Shown in pieces: positions 5,408 to 5,838 of a stretch of 5,838 nt of DNA. Position 1 is the stretch's first letter; every line of letters begins with the position of its first letter. Source of the stretch: Pseudomonadota bacterium. Lineage in GTDB: Bacteria; Myxococcota_A; Polyangia; Haliangiales; Haliangiaceae. The stretch covers positions 1-5,838 of the forward strand of contig JAEYYY010000355.1 in assembly GCA_023430775.1 (NCBI GenBank), in the 5' to 3' direction. The translations under genes and the position numbers were made by a program. The notes beneath the pieces are model-generated. The model was not told the origin of the DNA. It did not search any database and saw nothing but the letters and a program-made list of their open reading frames with translations.

Positions 5408-5838
5408 ATGCGTACGCTGCTCTCACTCAGTCTCCTTGCAGCCGTGGCATGCACGGCGGAGCGCCCGCCGGCGATCGATCGCGAGCGCGTGCTGATCGGC
5501 CCGGTGCCGCTCAAGCGCCAGCTCGCCTGGATCGACTCCGCGCTCGATCGCGTGGTCGCGATCGATGCCCGCGACGACGGCACGCCCGCCGTGCACTCGT
5601 GGAAGATCGGCCGCCGCCCGGTGTTCGCGGCCCCGACGCCCGCCGGCGATCGCGTGCTCGTGGTGACGCGCGGCGAGGAGGCGCTCGCCCGCGGCCAGAT
5701 CGACGAGGATCCGATCCTGTGGTCGGTCGATGTCACCGATCCGAAGAGCAAGCCGATCGCCTATCCGGTCAGCTCGCCGTTCGATCGGATCGCCGTGTCG
5801 GTCGACTCCGGCATCGCGGTCGCTTACTTCTCCGAGGC
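5408..5838 (+). CDS. Second propeller-like lipoprotein, N-terminal part (3' end outside window)
   Basis: An open frame of 143 complete codons runs off the window with no stop. The ATG at 5408 has AGGAG 6 nt upstream. The signal peptide MRTLLSLSLLAAVAC ends at Cys15; Ala at -3 makes the lipobox weaker than in the upstream gene, but the hydrophobic core is clear. After it, residues ~39-87 match the first propeller blade of the 3719 product. DRVVAID (47-53) corresponds to DRLAKID (97-103), KIGRRP (66-71) to EVGDQP (113-118), and RVLVV (82-86) to TAVVL (129-133), with similar spacing. Further blade-like strands follow (ILWSVDVTD, IAVSVDSGIAVAYF). It lacks the four-Cys motif and the proline stalk. 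It is probably a paralogue and partner of the 3719 product on the cell envelope; the specific function is unknown. Confidence 0.8.
   Translation, partial: MRTLLSLSLLAAVACTAERPPAIDRERVLIGPVPLKRQLAWIDSALDRVVAIDARDDGTPAVHSWKIGRRPVFAAPTPAGDRVLVVTRGEEALARGQIDEDPILWSVDVTDPKSKPIAYPVSSPFDRIAVSVDSGIAVAYFSE

Overview
The window is a GC-rich stretch of bacterial chromosome. It most likely comes from a myxobacterium (Myxococcota). The main clue is the gene at 2686-3561, a lipoprotein with two copies of the 'CGNG...EQCDDGN...DGC...C' cysteine-rich repeat that is typical of myxobacterial surface proteins. Heavy use of G or C at third codon positions and the density of predicted lipoproteins fit this. The exact genus cannot be told from the sequence alone.

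Layout. Bases 1-762 (+) hold the C-terminal part of a tetratricopeptide-repeat (TPR) protein whose beginning lies outside the window. It converges on a two-gene minus-strand unit: an EamA/DMT-family membrane transporter (1819-2655) followed by an ExoA-like family 2 glycosyltransferase with a C-terminal membrane region (759-1787). The TPR gene and the glycosyltransferase gene share one CTAG at 759-762 as overlapping stop codons. The transporter is divergent from the cysteine-rich lipoprotein, with about 30-48 bp between start codons, and that gap contains a dyad-symmetric element. A 157-bp gap rich in inverted repeats (3562-3718) follows. After it come two closely spaced lipoprotein genes, 3719-5398 and 5408 to beyond the window end, both of which look like beta-propeller proteins.

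How the genes may work together. The minus-strand pair looks like cell-envelope sugar metabolism: a glycosyltransferase adding sugars on a lipid or polysaccharide, with a small-molecule exporter or flippase-like transporter. The plus-strand half encodes three successive lipoproteins, none with Asp after the lipobox Cys. By the E. coli sorting rule they would go to the outer membrane. The last two are probably one operon, with a 9-nt gap and a Shine-Dalgarno overlapping the upstream stop. No known pathway can be assigned to the lipoproteins.

Most notable points: a perfect 8-bp hairpin that pairs CCTCC with the GGAGG ribosome binding site just before the 3719 gene; an internal ~99-residue domain duplication in the 2686 lipoprotein; a tandem pair of propeller lipoproteins; and the dyad in the divergent gap. 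No RNA genes, CRISPR arrays, insertion sequences or phage genes were seen.
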